Source of the DNA: Takakia lepidozioides
Taxonomy: Eukaryota; Streptophyta; Takakiopsida; Takakiales; Takakiaceae
DNA: 60,000 bases
Direction of reading: 5' to 3'
Assembly (NCBI GenBank): GCA_030704615.1
Contig: CM060731.1
Span: 95,710,756-95,770,755 of the forward strand
Below are positions 46,372-56,518 of this stretch, in pieces; position 1 is the stretch's first letter, and each line of letters starts with the position of its first letter. The translations under genes were made by a program, and so were the position numbers. The notes beneath the pieces were generated by a model, which saw nothing but the letters and a program-made list of their open reading frames with translations, searched no databases and had not been told where the DNA came from.

Positions 46372-49076
46372 AGAAGTATGCCACAGAGGCTGCAACACAT
46401 TGGAGGAAGGGTGTATGGTGTGCAAAGTGCCAGAATGAAGGCCATACCACTGCAGAATGCCACATGAAGGAGAAACACTGTACTATCTGTAAAATGGATA
46501 ACCATTCTACTGAGAATTGTTACTACAACAGAAGGACAGCTGCAAGAGAACCTAGGCAAGTAAGGGTGCATCAGGTGCAGCCCCAGCCAAGAAGAAATAA
46601 TGATCAGGACCACTATGGTAGGTCTGGTGGTTATAACAATGGCATGGAAGGGAGAGGTAATTCAAGAGGGAATTACCAAGGAAATTCCAGAGGCAACTAT
46701 CAGGGTAATCCAAGGGGGAATTACCAGCCCGGGAATCAGGATTATAGAAATAATCCAAGAACAGACCAAGGGCGAGGACCCAATGGTGAAGAGCTATGTT
46801 ACTATTGTAATCAGCCAGGACATCGCAAGGCAGCCTGTTCATTCTGGATAAGACACCAGAATGAGATGAGAGCTCCTGTGAATGAGGGCCCAGTGGTGGC
46901 AGCTCACATGGTTAGGCCATGTGTTGTACCAGAAGTAAGTACAATGATAGTAACAAGAAGTAAAGCCAAACTAATACCTCCAGAAGAAAGGAAAAAAGAA
47001 GATGCAGACATGCAAAGTAATGAAGAGACTTTGGCTGAAGTAATATGTCAGACCAAAGCAGAAATTACCATTGGACAGCTATTAGCTGTGGCACCTTATT
47101 GTAGGCACAGGCTGTATCAGGCAATCAATCGAATTGCCCAAGAGACAGGAAACACAGACCTGAACAGCAAGGTGACCAGTTATAATGTGAAGCCGGAAGG
47201 GCGAGAACCAGTCATGGACTTTGATGATTCTATGCCAGTAATCCAATTGAGAATTGGAAGCACAGAACTAACTGATGTACTGATAGATGGTGGTTTTGGA
47301 GTAAATATCATGACAGACCAATTAAGGAAGAAGCTTGGTCTAAGTAACATGAAACCAGCCCCATTTACAGTAACAATGGCAGATCAAAGAAGTGTACAGC
47401 CATTGGGATTAATAAGAGGAGTTAAGATACAGATACAGAAAATGATCTTTATGATCACAGTAACTGTATTAAAAATGGATGAAGTCATGGAGGCTTACTC
47501 CTTATTATTGGGACGTCCGTGGCTGAAACAGGCCAGGGTATTCCATGACTGGAATTCTCAGTTACTAACTGTGCATAATGGGATGCACGAGATACAAATT
47601 ACCACAAAGAAATCTAGTAGATTACCTGCTACAAGAAGACCTCGAGGAGTCAGAGAGTATGACTGGAGGGGAGGACTGGATGAGGAGCAGGAAGCTACCC
47701 TATTTGCTGCACACCCAGAATGGGAGCAGGTTGCAGAGATGCGGCTGGAAAGCCTAAGTTGTTTGAGAGGTATCTGCTGTGGTGTAGTGACAGCAACACC
47801 AACTGAAGAAGAAACCAGCATTTACCCATCACATTTCTATGAAGAAAGAGAAGGAGAAATAGAAATCCTAGAAGAACCAGCCACTGTGAGCTTACAGGAT
47901 GAAGTGGTGACCGGTTGGACAATCACAGCTGATGAGAAGGTGAGAGAAGTAAATGTGGGAACTCAGGAGGAACCGAGGATGGTGAAAGTAGGAGCTGATT
48001 TGGAGCCGGAATTCTTCGAAGAAGCAAAAAGCTTGTTCATCAAATACAGAGATGTATTTGCTTGGAGCTATGAGGATCTAAAAGGGATACCACCTGAAGT
48101 CTGTCAGCATAAAATTGAACTGGAACCAGGGTCAGTACCAATCAAGCAGGCGAGGTATAGAATGAATCCCAACTACGCACAGAAGGTTGGAGAAGAGATA
48201 AAGAAGTTGGCTGAGGCTAAGTTTATATACCCAATAGAGTATACAACTTGGTTGTCACCCATTGTTATAGTTCCCAAGAAGAATGGCAAACTAAGAGTAT
48301 GTGTGAACTATAAGAAGCTGAATGCTTGTACGAAGAAAGATCCTTTCCCTTTGCCATTCACAGAAGCAGTATTAGACACTGTGGCAGGCCATGAGATGTA
48401 CTCATTCATGGATGGCTTCAGTGGTTATAATCAAGTGCAAGTGGCAGAAGAAGACCAAGGGAAAACAGCTTTCATCACAGACTGGGGGGCTTATGCATAC
48501 AAAGTCATGCCCTTTGGACTTTGTAATGCACCAGCGACCTTTCAGAGAGTGATAAGTGAATCTTTTCAAGAGTATCTGGATGATTTCATGCAGGTGTTTT
48601 TGGATGATTTCAGTGTGTACAGCTCTAAGAATGAGCACTTGCATAAATTGGAGTTATGCCTGGCCAGATGCAGGATGAGAGGTCTGGGCTTGAATCCAGA
48701 GAAGTGTACTTTCTGTGTGAACTCAGGGGTGCTTCTGGGACACATAGTGTGTAAGAAGGGACTTCTTGTGGATCCCAGGAAGACAGAGTCCATTAAAGTC
48801 TCTCCACCACCAGTGAATGTTAAGAGTTTAAGGAGATTCCTTGGGCAAACCAGTTATTACAGAAGATTTGTCAAAAGGTATGCACAAATAGCAGCACCAT
48901 TGAGCAAGCTTCTGAAGAAAGATGCAGTGTTTGCATGGACAGCTGAATGTCAACAGGCGTTTGAGGAACTTACACTGTCAGTAACAACTACACCTGTGCT
49001 GATTAACCCTCACTGGCATGTAGTATTTCATGTTCACTGCGATGCATCACAGGAGAAGCGTTGGGAGCGGTGTTAG
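46356..49076 (+). CDS. Zinc knuckles, protease, reverse transcriptase, start of RNase H (copy C)
   Basis: The frame is open and about 906 codons. Domains in order: CCHC knuckles CAKCQNEGHTTAEC, CTICKMDNHSTENC and (about residue 148) CYYCNQPGHRKAAC; retroviral-type aspartic protease with LIDGGFGVNIM, where copy A has GGSG; RT with YPIEYTTWLSPIVIVPKK, FMDGFSGYNQ, MPFGLCNAPATFQR and catalytic VFLDDFSVYS; and the thumb/connection region. The RNase H start HVHCDAS is cut by a 2-bp insertion near 49050, and the next frame (from 49061) continues the protein. The frame is -1 relative to gag with a 16-base overlap at an A run, suggesting programmed frameshifting. The Gly-to-Phe change in the protease motif may weaken it. 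Confidence 0.92.
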   Translation: MEEILKKYATEAATHWRKGVWCAKCQNEGHTTAECHMKEKHCTICKMDNHSTENCYYNRRTAAREPRQVRVHQVQPQPRRNNDQDHYGRSGGYNNGMEGRGNSRGNYQGNSRGNYQGNPRGNYQPGNQDYRNNPRTDQGRGPNGEELCYYCNQPGHRKAACSFWIRHQNEMRAPVNEGPVVAAHMVRPCVVPEVSTMIVTRSKAKLIPPEERKKEDADMQSNEETLAEVICQTKAEITIGQLLAVAPYCRHRLYQAINRIAQETGNTDLNSKVTSYNVKPEGREPVMDFDDSMPVIQLRIGSTELTDVLIDGGFGVNIMTDQLRKKLGLSNMKPAPFTVTMADQRSVQPLGLIRGVKIQIQKMIFMITVTVLKMDEVMEAYSLLLGRPWLKQARVFHDWNSQLLTVHNGMHEIQITTKKSSRLPATRRPRGVREYDWRGGLDEEQEATLFAAHPEWEQVAEMRLESLSCLRGICCGVVTATPTEEETSIYPSHFYEEREGEIEILEEPATVSLQDEVVTGWTITADEKVREVNVGTQEEPRMVKVGADLEPEFFEEAKSLFIKYRDVFAWSYEDLKGIPPEVCQHKIELEPGSVPIKQARYRMNPNYAQKVGEEIKKLAEAKFIYPIEYTTWLSPIVIVPKKNGKLRVCVNYKKLNACTKKDPFPLPFTEAVLDTVAGHEMYSFMDGFSGYNQVQVAEEDQGKTAFITDWGAYAYKVMPFGLCNAPATFQRVISESFQEYLDDFMQVFLDDFSVYSSKNEHLHKLELCLARCRMRGLGLNPEKCTFCVNSGVLLGHIVCKKGLLVDPRKTESIKVSPPPVNVKSLRRFLGQTSYYRRFVKRYAQIAAPLSKLLKKDAVFAWTAECQQAFEELTLSVTTTPVLINPHWHVVFHVHCDASQEKRWERC

Positions 49077-51109
49077 CCCAGAATGTTACAGGGAATATAG
49101 ATTCACCTGTGTACTATGCTAGCCGGTTGATGAACAGTGCTGAGAGGAACTATAGCACAACGGAAAGAGAAGCATTGGCAATGATCTATGCAGTGAAGAA
49201 ATTCAGGCATTACCTATTGGGAAGAAAGTTTATGTTTTATGTGGATCACCAGGCTCTGATATATCTGGTGAACAAACCTTTGATAAGTGGAAGGATAGCG
49301 AGGTGGTTAATAATCTTGCATGAGTTTGAGTTCGAGGTTATTTACAAGCCTGGCCATTTGCATCTTGTGGCAGATCATTTGTCACGACTAACAACAGGAG
49401 AGGCCGCCACAGGAGTGGACGATCAGTTACCTGATGCGAGTTTATTTGTAATGGAGGTGCAAGGAAGTGCAGATGAATGGTTAGATTGGCAGTGGCCAAT
49501 CAGATACTACCTTGCTCATGGTCAGTGCCCACCTAGTTATGGTAAGGAGCAGAGGAAGAGAATTGCTATCAGAGCTTTACCTTATACTATGGTAGGAAGC
49601 AGAATGTATAAGTTAGGACCTGATGGAGTACTAAAACGATGCTTGTACCACCATGAAGTAAATAAAGTCTTGGAGGAAGTTCATAAAGGAGTGGCTGGAG
49701 GTCATTTTGGAGAAGAGACTACCAGTAGAAAGATACTACTCGCAGGATACTGGTGGCCTACTTTGTTCAAAGATGTACATGAGTATTGTCAGAAGTGTGA
49801 TGAATGTCAGAGGCTAGGACCTTTGCAGAGATCTGGAAGAATGACATTGCATCCTACAATGCCTACGGAACCATTTCAGAAATGGGGACTAGACTTTGTT
49901 GGACCAATTAATCCACCATCCAAGAATACACGAAACAGGTACATAATTACAGCCACTGATTATACTACAAAGTGGGTGGAAGCTAAAGCTTTGAGGGACA
50001 ACACAGCCAAGTCCACAGAAAGGTTCCTGTACGAGAACATACTTACACGATTTGGATGTCCCTTAGAATTTATCAGTGATCAAGGAAGTCACTTCATGAA
50101 TGAGACCATTGAGTTATTGACTAAAGAGTTTATGATTGTGCATAGAAAGAGTACAACATATTACCCACAGGGTAATGGGCAGGCAGAGGCTACCAACAAA
50201 ATACTATGTACTATCTTGGCTAAGATAGTCAATGCAAACAGAACGGATTGGGATACAAAGCTGCTGACAGCTTTGTGGTCATACAGGACTTCATATAAAG
50301 TCACCACTAAGTATACACCATTCCAATTAGTTTATGGTATGGAAGCCTTACTTCCAGTAGAATTTCTGTTACCTACCATGAGAACGGAGTGGGGAAAAAG
50401 AATGGAATTGCAAGACTCCATCAAGGTCAGGAAACATGAATTATACCATGTGGAAGAAGTACGTGCTGATGCAGCTGATAATATGACCAGAATTCAGATG
50501 AAGCGAAAGGAACAGTTTGATGAAGGCAAATTAAAGACTTTTAAGACGGGGGATTTGGTTATATGGTTGCAGAAGAAAGGAAAGATTCAAGCTTCTAAGC
50601 TTAAATCACCATGGAAAGGACCTTATGTCATACAAAAGATGTATGATAACAACACAGCCATGTTACAAACCATTAACAAAGAAATGCTGGGAAGAGTCAA
50701 TGCAAATAAGTTGAAGGGGTACAGTGGTATCCATGACAAACCCCTGCAGCATGATTTGCATGTTGAACCGCAAGAGCAGTCACGGGCTGCACCAGTGTTA
50801 CGAACGGAGTATGGAACACTTGTCGCTAGGCCCAGTATATATGACCGGGGTGGGCAAAACAAACGTGACACAGCCTATCACAGCCCATCACGGCGTGACA
50901 CAGCCTATCACAGCCCATCACGGCGTGACACTATCACAGCCCATCACGGCGTGACACAGCCTATCACAGCCCATCACGACGTGACACAGCCAACCACAGC
51001 CCAGCAAGGCGCAACACAGCCCACCACGAAACTCTCAACGTCAACAAGGTGCTCACTCACAAAGGTTTGCTACTCGGAAACAGTAAACCGTGAGGACACG
51101 GCTTTTTGA
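49061..51109 (+). CDS. RNase H and integrase (copy C), separated from RT by a frameshift
   Basis: An open frame of 682 codons. RNase H continues from GAVLAQNV through STTEREALAMIYAVKKFRHY and FYVDHQALIYL to DHLSRL. The integrase zinc finger ([19 protein letters not shown] ... CQKCDECQ) is followed by the catalytic core: Asp in [11 protein letters not shown], Asp in EFISDQGSHF, Glu in PQGNGQAEATNK. The C-terminal barrel includes SPWKGPYVIQKMYDNNTAML. The last 80 residues are translated CACAGCC-type repeat (SPSRRDTAYH repeated), ending just before the polypurine tract. There is no chromodomain. The start of RNase H is in the previous frame, so this frame would not be translated from its own good ATG. 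Confidence 0.92.
   Translation: MGAVLAQNVTGNIDSPVYYASRLMNSAERNYSTTEREALAMIYAVKKFRHYLLGRKFMFYVDHQALIYLVNKPLISGRIARWLIILHEFEFEVIYKPGHLHLVADHLSRLTTGEAATGVDDQLPDASLFVMEVQGSADEWLDWQWPIRYYLAHGQCPPSYGKEQRKRIAIRALPYTMVGSRMYKLGPDGVLKRCLYHHEVNKVLEEVHKGVAGGHFGEETTSRKILLAGYWWPTLFKDVHEYCQKCDECQRLGPLQRSGRMTLHPTMPTEPFQKWGLDFVGPINPPSKNTRNRYIITATDYTTKWVEAKALRDNTAKSTERFLYENILTRFGCPLEFISDQGSHFMNETIELLTKEFMIVHRKSTTYYPQGNGQAEATNKILCTILAKIVNANRTDWDTKLLTALWSYRTSYKVTTKYTPFQLVYGMEALLPVEFLLPTMRTEWGKRMELQDSIKVRKHELYHVEEVRADAADNMTRIQMKRKEQFDEGKLKTFKTGDLVIWLQKKGKIQASKLKSPWKGPYVIQKMYDNNTAMLQTINKEMLGRVNANKLKGYSGIHDKPLQHDLHVEPQEQSRAAPVLRTEYGTLVARPSIYDRGGQNKRDTAYHSPSRRDTAYHSPSRRDTITAHHGVTQPITAHHDVTQPTTAQQGATQPTTKLSTSTRCSLTKVCYSETVNREDTAF
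50865..51030 (+). repeat. In-frame CATCACGGCGTGACACAGCC repeat at the integrase tail, copy C
   Basis: Three to four copies of a 23-bp-like unit (TATCACAGCCCATCACGGCG) are followed by variants with GACGTGACACAGCC. They are translated as the C-terminus of integrase. They resemble, but are not identical to, the LTR array. Confidence 0.85.
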
Positions 51110-51120
51110 GGGGGGAAGGG
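51107..51120 (+). promoter_or_regulatory. Polypurine tract, copy C
   Basis: GAGGGGGGAAGGGG lies four bases before the 3' LTR, identical to that of copy A. The integrase frame ends at its left edge. Confidence 0.88.
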
Positions 51121-51124
51121 GTAA

Positions 51125-52163
51125 TGTTAGAGGACTGTAGGGGACTTAGACACTTATACGGGATCTGTAGGGTACCCTTAATTTTTGCACAGACTGAGAC
51201 AAACAGGAACCTTAGGGGTGACAGCAGCGCACTGTAGAGGGGGGTTACATAGCCCACACAGCCGACACAACAGTCACAGCCCACACAGCCAACACAGCCC
51301 GTCACAGTTGTCACAGCCCACACAGCCGTCACAGCCCACACAGCCCACACAGCCCGTCACAGTCGTCACAGCCCACACAACCCACACAGCCGTCACAGCC
51401 CACACAGCCCGTCACAGCCCACACAGCCCACACAGCCCGTCACAGTCGTCACAGCAGACACAGCCCACACAGCCAGTCACAGCCCGGCACAGCCACACAG
51501 CCAGTCACAGCCAAACACAGCCAGTCACCGCTTGACACAGCTGTCACGATAATAGGGAACGAAGAGTAGGACAGGGAACGACTGTGGGGAACAACACCTG
51601 TGAAGGGAACATGTTAGTTCACATACGACGGTTAGAGAGGGAAACGGTTAGAACCGCGGATAGGAGGATAAAGGGAAAAACGGGGAATGAAGAAGGGGAT
51701 CATTATTCGGGGAGGACTTGGGAGTCAGGCGGGAGCGGAGATCGGAGAGCACGATGAAGGAGAAAAGAGGATTAATAGATGCTTGTTATATGCAAAGCTA
51801 TAGTGATATAGGAAAGAAGAATAGAGACATAATGGCTTCGGCCTGATACCTGATAAATCATAATCTGATACTTATACGATACAATCACACTGTGTAGAGA
51901 GATCTGAGTGAAGCTGTGGATTGAATGGAGGAGTTAAGGAAACCGATAAATTGATGAAGCAAACTGATACTTAATTATCAATGGTAAGGTAGCTAAGATG
52001 AATGCGGAAAAGGAAACAAATAGGAAACACCCCCATGATACACTAGCTGTAGGTCATGACTGATTGTTCTGCGCGGGCTGAGTACTTAGAGATTTCCAAC
52101 TCTTCTATCTTGGAGTTTCCGCCTCGGATAGCGAAGGGATGGGTGAGTAAAAGCCGCGCGACA
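51125..52163 (+). repeat. 3' LTR of copy C
   Basis: It is 1,039 bp. It differs from the 5' LTR mainly by unit number in the CACAGCC array (51246-51540) and a handful of substitutions (for example TTAGTAG against TTAATAG near 51774). Confidence 0.96.
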
Positions 52164-55100
52164 AGGGGTCTCCGGTGTTTTACGTGTCTTTGTGCGATGC
52201 CAGTGGAAAGGAGGTCTTGGTGGATGAGTCAATTGTGAAAAGTTGGGATCCAATATGGCAAGAAGTAAACGAGGAGTTCGAATCCCAGATTTCGAGGAGA
52301 CTGTCCACACAGGTGTTCTCCGGGAAAATGTTTCATATCTGGGATGGCAATCACCGCTTCATGGCCTGGATGAACGTCATAAACAAATATCACAACACAG
52401 ACGAGGACTGGCACTACCTCGTGGCGTCCATGGTGCTGGATCCGAAAGGAAACGTCACAACACTTTTGACGGCTATGCATGACATCAACAAATAAGTATA
52501 ATGCTCACCCTTCATGCCATCAGAACTCTCTGATTTGTTCTGTCTGTTTTGTATTTCCTGGTGAAGGAGGAAGTCATAGTGTTTGTGTGGGACTGCAGGG
52601 GAACCGAAAGTGCACACGTGACGACGAATTTGGTCCACACTCTATTCAGGATACAGAAGGTGGGCCAAATGCCACTGGTCACCTTCAAAAACCTTATCAG
52701 TGCTGAGGCTTACAAGAAGTGCGAGACCTCCAAATCCACCGACACATGGTACGAGCTGACCAGGGAGGCTTTCTGTGACTACATGTACGCTGTAAGTATT
52801 CCTTCCCTAGCTCTGTCTACTTGTTCATTCAAAAAACCAATTGACTAATACGTTGTATACTGGAATGTTCAGCAAGAGATTGCGGAGGCTGGAGAGAAAG
52901 GGAAAGCAGAGTACTATGCCAAAGAAGACCCAGGGGAGCGATCCTCAAAAGGAGTGGAAGAATCTATGAACAAGGAGATGGAGGTGGCGAAGAGGCACTA
53001 CATGAGCGCGTTCGTAAAACAACTCAGAATAGCTGACCCTGCTTTTGGCCCAGAGTTCTTGAATCAGGTCAGGATCCACTGGAACGTGAACACCAAGCCC
53101 GAAATGATGCAGGAGAAGCTTCATCGCCTGTCCACTGCCGTAGTGGAGCCAGAGGTGACAGTGAAATGGCTTGAGATTTGGAACGCCGACCCGACAGTGA
53201 AACATAACTACCGCTTTCCGAAGAGTGAGAAGATTAAGGAAACATGAGTCATAAAGCAATTCAGTGACCATGTTCTTGATATGTGGTTGCACAAAGCCAC
53301 GTACTGGGCACAAATTTTTTCCTCTCGCCTTTCCATTTCCACTGCAAAACTCCATTGCACCGGGAAAAGTCACTTACTGTTCTTAAAAATCTGTTCTCTG
53401 AATTGTAAATCTGTTCTTGCGCAGATAGAGGCTCGGGCACAGCTGGTGCTGGAGAAGCAGCTGAATGATTACAAGATAACTATGACTCCACCGACGGATA
53501 CTCTAGAAGACTATGTCCGCTAGTGGAAAGCAGCTTGCTTCGGCTGGTATATGGATATCCCACGGTCTAGATGCCCTTGGTCTGAGCTTGTGACCCGAAA
53601 TCAAAACGACAATGCAGAGGCCTTGGCCCCTCTTACGGAGAAGGAGTTGCACGAGAGAAACTTGAGGATATTGGCTGAGAAAAAGTCTCTTGCACAGAAT
53701 ACGCCAGTCAAGCCTAGAAAGGACAAGGGGAAAGGGAAGGTAAAGGGGCAGAAAAACACTCTGAATGAGAATGAGAAGGAGTCCGTGGTGCAACCGGGGC
53801 CAGTGCAGACCCCACCCCCAGCCAAAAAGCCTGACCGAAAGAAGAAGGGTCTAAAAGAGCCCTACGATGCAATGGAGCACCCATCCAAAATCATTTTTTC
53901 GGGCATGTGCGAGCTGGTAAATGACGGGTTCCTGGCCATGATGGAGACAAGGAAGTCAAGTTACAGTGGTGATCCTTCCAAAACATGGGACAAGCTATGT
54001 GCTTTTCTCCAATCGGTAATGCATGATATGAGTTTTGTTTTCTTTGTTTTATTTTTACTCGGATCAGACATGTCGCTTATAAAACATCCTCCCCTTCTTA
54101 CACGCTATATTGCTTGCAGGCATGGAGGGGGAAGGAATCTTGGGTGAATGGTGCACATAAACCGTTTGCTTCGGAGATGGTTATTGTGGACATTCCGGAC
54201 GGGCATCCAGTCCCGAATATTCTGCCCAGTGACACCTGCCCAACATGGAACAAATTTGACGAGAGGTATTGGAGTTGGGTGTTTTCCTTTTGCAAGTTTT
54301 TCCTTTCCGATGGAGGGGTTCTTGTTATCATACAATCTGTCACGATGAGATGTTGTCGGGAGCTGGCAAGCTACTTGAAAGCTTCGGGGATGCAGATTAT
54401 CAAGACCTGGAACTGTGTCAACAGCCTATATCTGACGAAGGGGGATTGCCCAGGGCAGAAGGTACGTTTCAAATACTTCATTTTTATGCCTTCTCTGTTG
54501 AAGTTCCTCTGTACTGACTGTTATGAAGTCATGCTGTTCGCACTGCCTGAATTGAGTGCTTCAGCGCACTCAGTTATGGCGGTGCATGAGCAATGACTCT
54601 GAACCCGTTCCATCCGGAATGGGTCTGCACTCCCACCCACATGTGCTATGAAACATTCCTCACTAATTATTGACCTCTTCATCGCAGACCCGTCTATTTG
54701 AGGCCGTCTGTCTCGTGAGGGTACATCCACTATCGACTCCCACCACAGTGGTGGAGTTCGAGCTTCATGGGTGAGGATGTTTCATAAACGAGAGGTTCGA
54801 TCCTGTCGTCGACGACATGCACTACAATTATGTGGACTCCAACATATGTTTGCGAAAGCCAAATGGAACGCCTTGGAGAGGGGCCCGTGAAAAAAGCCCG
54901 GCTTTTATCCAAACGATCATTGAGAGTTGTTCTCGGCCAGGGGCCCGCATCATAGATGTCACTCTCGGCACATGTTTCTCTTCTTGCCTTTGTCATCGAT
55001 TTCTTTTCTTCTGCACCTTCTTTACTCAATATTCTAAAACTCTAATTCCATCATTTTGTCTCTTGCAAGCGCTTCTTACCATGCTTGCAAGGCAGGTGGT

Positions 55101-55652
55101 AGGCACTTGTTTGGTATGGAAGGAGATGCAAATATTTTCACTGGCCTACTCGCCAAGTTGCAAGGGGGCTCGTCTACCTCCAATGTGAAGGATGTCACTG
55201 CGCAAATTGATATCCTCGACGGAGATGACAAGGACCTGGACAATGACTTTTCATGTGAGTAAGTTCATTTTCTGTCTATTTCATCCCTGTGTATATTCTC
55301 TGTCGCGTCCCCTTCTGTTATCTGATTATTACCCAAATGATGCATTCTTGATTGCAGGAATGTGAACGCATTCCCGTGGCCCCTGTCTTCCATATACTTG
55401 AGGGACTTGTGCTGGAGCCCACCTCCTAATTATGTCCTTCCCGACTACGCGGAAGGCATTGCTCGTGTGCAAGCAGCTGTGCTTTCTCCCCCACCCTTGC
55501 GTTGGAGTTCCAGGAAGACGCCCAGGCACCTCCACGCAAAGGTCTTCATAGATGATAGTGCAGCAGTTTCAGGTGGTAGCAGTACTTCTAGCAGTTCAGC
55601 AGATTCAGGTGGTAGCAGTAGCAGTGTTGACACCACCTACGGATGTACTTGA
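52164..55652 (+). pseudogene. ParB-domain / DNA-methyltransferase-fold gene, main part
   Basis: Candidate exons: 52164-52492, about 52567-52792, 52873-53244, 53425-54015, 54120-54462, 54688-54973, about 55070-55254 and 55358-55652. ParB-like part: GKMFHIWDGNHRFMAW (52324-52371), matching the DG.HR..A box of ParB/sulfiredoxin folds. The middle is Lys-rich (KPRKDKGKGKVKGQK). The C-terminal part has the layout of N4/N6 DNA methyltransferases: MVIVDIPDGHPVPN where DPPY/NPPY is expected, then LSDGGVLVIIQS, then KSPAFIQTIIESC, RIIDVTLGT and, in the next exon, ASYHACKAGGRHLFGME (SAM-binding motif I). The catalytic motif is absent, so methylation is doubtful. In-frame TAG (53521-53523) and TGA (54772-54774) and poor donors show decay. 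A Ser-rich tail ends at 55652. Confidence 0.6.
54553..54574. repeat. Seventh copy of the GAGTGC hairpin, inside an intron
   Basis: TTGAGTGCTTCAGCGCACTCAG lies in the intron between 54462 and 54688 of the ParB-domain gene. The arms match the 42.3-42.9 kb family and the centre differs. Confidence 0.8.
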
Positions 55653-56510
55653 GGGCATTCATTTATGGAACATGAGGGGACACACTCTCCGTTTTCCGTT
55701 GCACCACCATTTCTCTTCCCACCATCCGTTGTAATGAGCACGGACTACAATGAAATTCACATTTCATACAGAACTTCTAAGGAGACAGTTAAAGTCAGGT
55801 ATGAAACACCCCCTACTGGGTTTTATCATATGCTTTCACATAAACCCCTTAGAGATTCATTCTTTTGACCTTCATTGCTTGTGGAAGACCAGCTTGCAAC
55901 ATGTCTGATTTGAGCAGATCGCATGAGTTCTCCAGTAATGCATATCGAAATACACAAAAAGGTAGGCAGACTTGGCTTAGGGTTTGAAACCTCAAAAAAG
56001 TAACAACCAGCCTAACATCGATTGTGCAGCAAATGTTCTGGCCCTGGTGTTGACAGTTCCTGAAGGCTCTCTATCTCTAGGCAGGATGCTTGTAACCAAA
56101 CAACTACATGGACAGCAGATTCAAACAGCCTAAAACCAGGAGTTAACCCTGCTTATGAGAGTTCATTCACTACTTCAAAGAGATAGGACTCAATGAGATG
56201 TGCAAGAACCATGTACTGGCAGAAAAAACACTCCCCTTTGGCTTGCCATTGTCCAATAGTTGGTGTAAGAACGGCGTAAACTGGCATGCAAAGATGCTGC
56301 CATTCCTACACGGTCATCATCACTAGGTGTCTCCAGGATCTTGGAAAGCATCTCGTCATGTTACTCGATATCTCCTGAAGTAATCATGCAAATGACTCCC
56401 AAAGAATCTCCTTTGTTTTGTAGTTGCCTAGAAATCATTTACGATTTGTGACAAGAAACGAAGTACAAATTCGTTCAAGTTCACATGAAATAAAATCATG
56501 AAATCCTCAC
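55653..56510. other. No recognisable gene
   Basis: Only short ORFs without motifs. It could hold the 3' UTR of the ParB-domain gene, but no polyadenylation signal is assigned. Confidence 0.4.
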
Positions 56511-56518
56511 CGAAATTC

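Larger units (their letters stand above)
43302..52163 (+). mobile_element. Ty3/gypsy retrotransposon copy C, 8.9 kb
   Basis: The target duplication AGGGG is perfect at 43297-43301 and 52164-52168. The LTRs (43302-44312 and 51125-52163) are almost identical outside the variable CACAGCC array, which points to a recent insertion. It has the same order as copy A but lacks the whole extra ORF between integrase and the polypurine tract. Three coding breaks are seen: a 19-bp loss near 45089 in gag, the natural gag/pol frame change at 46340-46371, and a 2-bp insertion near 49050 in RNase H. It interrupts an exon of the ParB-domain gene in the sense direction. Confidence 0.96.
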
